Positions 32,351-33,942 of a stretch of 33,942 bases of DNA are shown piece by piece (position 1 is the stretch's first letter; each line of letters starts with the position of its first letter). The translations under genes and the position numbers were made by a program. Origin of the DNA: an uncultured Oscillospiraceae bacterium. GTDB lineage: Bacteria; Bacillota; Clostridia; Oscillospirales; Oscillospiraceae. A model generated the notes under the pieces. The model had not been told where the DNA came from. It searched no databases and worked only from the letters and a program-made list of their open reading frames with translations. The DNA lies in the NCBI GenBank assembly GCA_910577415.1, contig CAJTLK010000001.1, positions 56,990-90,931 on the forward strand. Direction: 5' to 3'.

Positions 32351-32398
32351 TAAAAAAGAACGAGCGTCATTCATATGAATGACGCTCGTTCTTTTTTA
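32351..32398. terminator. 48-bp perfect palindrome, bidirectional terminator
   Basis: A perfect 48-bp palindrome centred on CATATG, with A6 and T6 at the ends. It ends mrp on the plus strand; on the minus strand it overlaps the stop codon of the TM2 gene (32396-32398). Confidence 0.92.
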
Positions 32399-32845
32399 GA
32401 CATAATAGGGATTGGGTTTAAAGAGCAAAACAATAAAATCAATGAAAACGCCGATGCCAAACAGCCCCAAAGTAAAGAGGTACAGGATCCCCATTCCTAT
32501 CTTGCCCTCATAGAACTTGTGTCCCCCCAAACAGCCCAGGAAGAAGCACAGCAAAAGGGCGACCCACTTATTCTTTTCTTTTTTCAGCGCCCCCGCCGCA
32601 ATGGTGTTGGTGTTCGTATTGGCATTGGTGTTTGTGTTGGTGATGACAATGCTGGGCTGGGCGTCGCCGGACTTTTTGAAATCCTCCACCTGCCGGCCAC
32701 AGTGGGTGCAGATCACCGCGTCTTCCGGGATGCGCTCCCCGCAGTGACGGCAAAATTTTTCTTTTACCGCCGTGGCCTGAGGGGCGGCTGCGGTTTCTGT
32801 GGATGCGCCGGAAACTGCGGAGGTAGTTTTCTCGACCTCTGACAT
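32396..32845 (-). CDS. Zinc-ribbon plus TM2-domain membrane protein
   Basis: Protein of 149 aa. A short Thr/Ala-rich start, a zinc ribbon at about 31-51 (Cys32, Cys35, Cys46, Cys49), an Asn-Thr repeat linker at about 69-81 (NTNTNANTNTNT), and a TM2 domain with two membrane helices (about 93-108 and 117-141) joined by the GGHKFYEGKIG turn. TM2 proteins are widespread and poorly understood; the soluble part should face the cytoplasm. ATG 32845 follows AGAGGAGA with 6-nt spacing; an ATG at 32851 is too close to that site. It is divergent from a small Xre regulator, from which it is separated by an array of GTTAC half-sites. Confidence 0.88.
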   Translation of the reverse strand: MSEVEKTTSAVSGASTETAAAPQATAVKEKFCRHCGERIPEDAVICTHCGRQVEDFKKSGDAQPSIVITNTNTNANTNTNTIAAGALKKEKNKWVALLLCFFLGCLGGHKFYEGKIGMGILYLFTLGLFGIGVFIDFIVLLFKPNPYYV

Positions 32846-32868
32846 ATACATTCTCCTCTCTTATATAG

Positions 32869-32915
32869 ATGTTACATAACGTAACATCATGAGTGTAACA
32901 AAATGTTACGCTCAT
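32869..32915. promoter_or_regulatory. GTTAC half-site array between TM2 and Xre genes
   Basis: Operator 1: ATGTTAC (32869-32875), 5 bp, GTAACAT (32881-32887). Operator 2: ATGAGTGTAAC (32889-32899), 5 bp, GTTACGCTCAT (32905-32915), one mismatch. The four half-sites start at 32871, 32881, 32895 and 32905. A minus-strand promoter TTGTTA (32896-32901), 17 bp, TATGTA (32873-32878) lies within them; a weaker plus-strand one (TTACAT, 18 bp, TAACAA) overlaps it. Confidence 0.7.
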
Positions 32916-32931
32916 GTCAAGAGGTGTTGGC

Positions 32932-33144
32932 ATGTCAGGCATGATCGGTTTGCGGAATATTAGAAAAGCAAAAAATCTCTACCAACAAAAAGTAGCCATG
33001 GATTTAAACATTACCAGGGAGGCTCTGTCTCATTATGAAAATGGACGGCGGGAACCGACCCTGGCCATGTTGGTTCGGATGTCGGAATATTTTCACGTTT
33101 CTATCGACTACCTTATTACCGGAAAAGAATTTGAGGAAAGATGA
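32932..33144 (+). CDS. Small Xre-family transcriptional regulator
   Basis: Protein of 70 aa made almost wholly of a Cro/C1-type helix-turn-helix: IRKAKNLYQQKVAMDLNITR with the recognition helix REALSHYENGRREP, then LAMLVRMSEYFHVSIDYLITG, the usual Xre ending. There is no ligand domain, so control must be by dimerisation, abundance or partners. ATG 32932 follows AAGAGGTG. It is divergent from the TM2 gene and probably binds the GTTAC array, repressing itself and the TM2 gene. Such single-domain regulators occur both in housekeeping and in mobile elements; nothing here suggests a recent insertion. Confidence 0.9.
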   Translation: MSGMIGLRNIRKAKNLYQQKVAMDLNITREALSHYENGRREPTLAMLVRMSEYFHVSIDYLITGKEFEER

Positions 33145-33180
33145 TCCCCGCCGGGAAGTTTCCGGCGGGGATCATTGTTT
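33141..33180. terminator. Bidirectional terminator between Xre gene and lepA
   Basis: 14-bp perfect stem (33141-33154 and 33162-33175) with a 7-nt loop. The Xre stop codon is inside the left arm. A T-rich run follows on the plus strand. Confidence 0.85.
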
Positions 33181-33191
33181 CTTGCGGAAAT

Positions 33192-33942
33192 TTAATTTTC
33201 CTCATCCAGCTTGAGTACCGCCATGAAGGCTTCCGTTGGTATTTGCACCGTGCCCAGGGAGCGCATTTTCTTTTTGCCTTCCTTCTGCTTTTCCAGCAGC
33301 TTCTTTTTCCGGGTGATGTCGCCGCCGTAGCACTTGGCCAGCACGTCCTTCCGCATGGCCTTGATGGTCTCCCGGGCGATGACCTTGCCGCCGATGGCGG
33401 CCTGAATGGGCACTTCGAAAAGCTGGCGGGGGATGTTTTCCTTCAGCTTTTCGCACAGCCGTCTGGCCCTGGGATACGCCTTTTCCCGGTGGGCAATGAG
33501 GCTCAGGGCGTCCACCTGATCGCCGTTCAAAAGCAGGTCCACCTTTACCAGGTCGCTGGGGCGGTACTCGCTCAGCTCATAGTCCAGGCTGGCGTAGCCC
33601 TTGGTACGGGCCTTCAGGGTGTCGAAAAAGTCGTAGATGATCTCTCCCAGGGGCATGGAGTAGTGTATCTCCACCAGATTGGTGTCCAGATACTGCATGT
33701 CCTTAAACTCTCCCCGGCGGTCTTGGCACAGAGGCATAATGTTGCCTACGTAATCCGGCGGAGAGATAATGGACACCTTTGCGTAAGGCTCCTCGGCAAG
33801 CTGGATGGAACCTACGTCGGGGTAGTTATGGGGATTGTCCACCATGACCACGCTGCCGTCAGTCTTGGTGATGCGGTAAATGACGCTGGGCAGGGTGGTG
33901 ATGAGGTCCAGATCAAATTCCCGCTCCAGCCGCTCCTGAATG
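33192..33942 (-). CDS. lepA: Elongation factor 4 (LepA), C-terminal part (runs off right edge)
   Basis: The last 249 residues of LepA, a GTPase that acts on translating or assembling ribosomes. Seen: QERLEREFDLDLITTLPSVI at the edge, then LSLIAHREKAYPRARRLCEK, FEVPIQAAIGGKVIARET, and the lysine-rich LepA tail with KCYGGDITRKKKLLEKQKEG and TEAFMAVLKL. These are diagnostic and the C-terminus is intact. The GTPase domain lies outside the window. In Bacillus and many Clostridia lepA follows spoIIP and precedes hemN; here it lies about 10 kb from spoIIP, on the opposite strand. Confidence 0.97.
   Translation of the reverse strand, partial: IQERLEREFDLDLITTLPSVIYRITKTDGSVVMVDNPHNYPDVGSIQLAEEPYAKVSIISPPDYVGNIMPLCQDRRGEFKDMQYLDTNLVEIHYSMPLGEIIYDFFDTLKARTKGYASLDYELSEYRPSDLVKVDLLLNGDQVDALSLIAHREKAYPRARRLCEKLKENIPRQLFEVPIQAAIGGKVIARETIKAMRKDVLAKCYGGDITRKKKLLEKQKEGKKKMRSLGTVQIPTEAFMAVLKLDEEN

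Noticed and set aside
33192..33851. Separate 219-aa gene starting at 33851
   Set aside because: It is the C-terminal part of lepA; the family sequence continues upstream to the window edge.
1..33942. tRNA, rRNA, insertion sequence, phage or CRISPR-Cas genes
   Set aside because: Looked for conserved TTCGA arms, transposase motifs, direct-repeat arrays and Cas features; none was found by eye.

Overview
The window is a piece of chromosome from a GC-rich, endospore-forming, Gram-positive gut-type Clostridium relative. By eye it best fits the Oscillospiraceae (Flavonifractor/Lawsonibacter/Oscillibacter-like). Evidence: gpr, spoIIP and spoIIID; strong GGAGG ribosome-binding sites with frequent TTG/GTG starts; S-layer homology (SLH) anchoring; a Gram-positive-type LexA box; an ECF-type ThiT behind a TPP riboswitch; HemZ. 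No phage, transposase, CRISPR array, tRNA or rRNA was seen. The lineage is an inference.

Layout, left to right. (1) 1-2719: two halves of a heterodimeric ABC exporter (minus; the left gene runs off the edge), divergent from lexA, which has a LexA box over its own -35, followed by a small membrane protein. (2) 3995-4855: a DUF3737 beta-helix protein (minus). (3) 5104-15823: a cell-surface pectinase locus. An SLH-anchored pectin methylesterase and an SLH-anchored PL1 pectate lyase form an operon with a vanZ-like gene. A PL9 pectate lyase with a C-terminal membrane anchor follows on its own promoter. A roughly 150-residue beta-rich module, probably carbohydrate-binding, occurs in tandem in PL9 and once between SLH repeats of PL1. 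Esterase and lyases would act in sequence: demethylation first, then cleavage of polygalacturonate at the wall. (4) 15895-17521: TPP riboswitch, terminator, thiT and a HAD phosphatase. (5) 17628-20339 (minus): a secreted CuAO_N1/DUF4358 protein, an HPr-like protein lacking the phospho-histidine, a YihY/BrkB membrane protein and rpsT. (6) 20532-23011: gpr, spoIIP and spoIIID with candidate sporulation-sigma promoters. (7) 23109-26038: a divergent pair, a small tail-anchored membrane protein and a YcdB/YcdC-SLH protein. They share overlapping back-to-back promoters inside a perfect 13-bp inverted repeat whose arm matches a LexA box. (8) 26110-32338: ychF (minus), divergent from a tight six-gene run dtd, P-loop kinase, MBL hydrolase, hemZ, nucleoside kinase, mrp. 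(9) 32396-33144: a zinc-ribbon/TM2 membrane protein divergent from a small Xre regulator, with four GTTAC half-sites between them. (10) 33192-end: lepA (minus, partial).

Transcription units are mostly bounded by strong hairpin terminators, and many promoters show -35/-10 elements 17 bp apart. The best candidates for new biology are the repeated pectinase-associated module and its mosaic with SLH repeats, the possible LexA-controlled divergent pair at 23.1-26.0 kb, the HAD phosphatase in the thiamine unit, and the Xre/TM2 pair with its half-site array.
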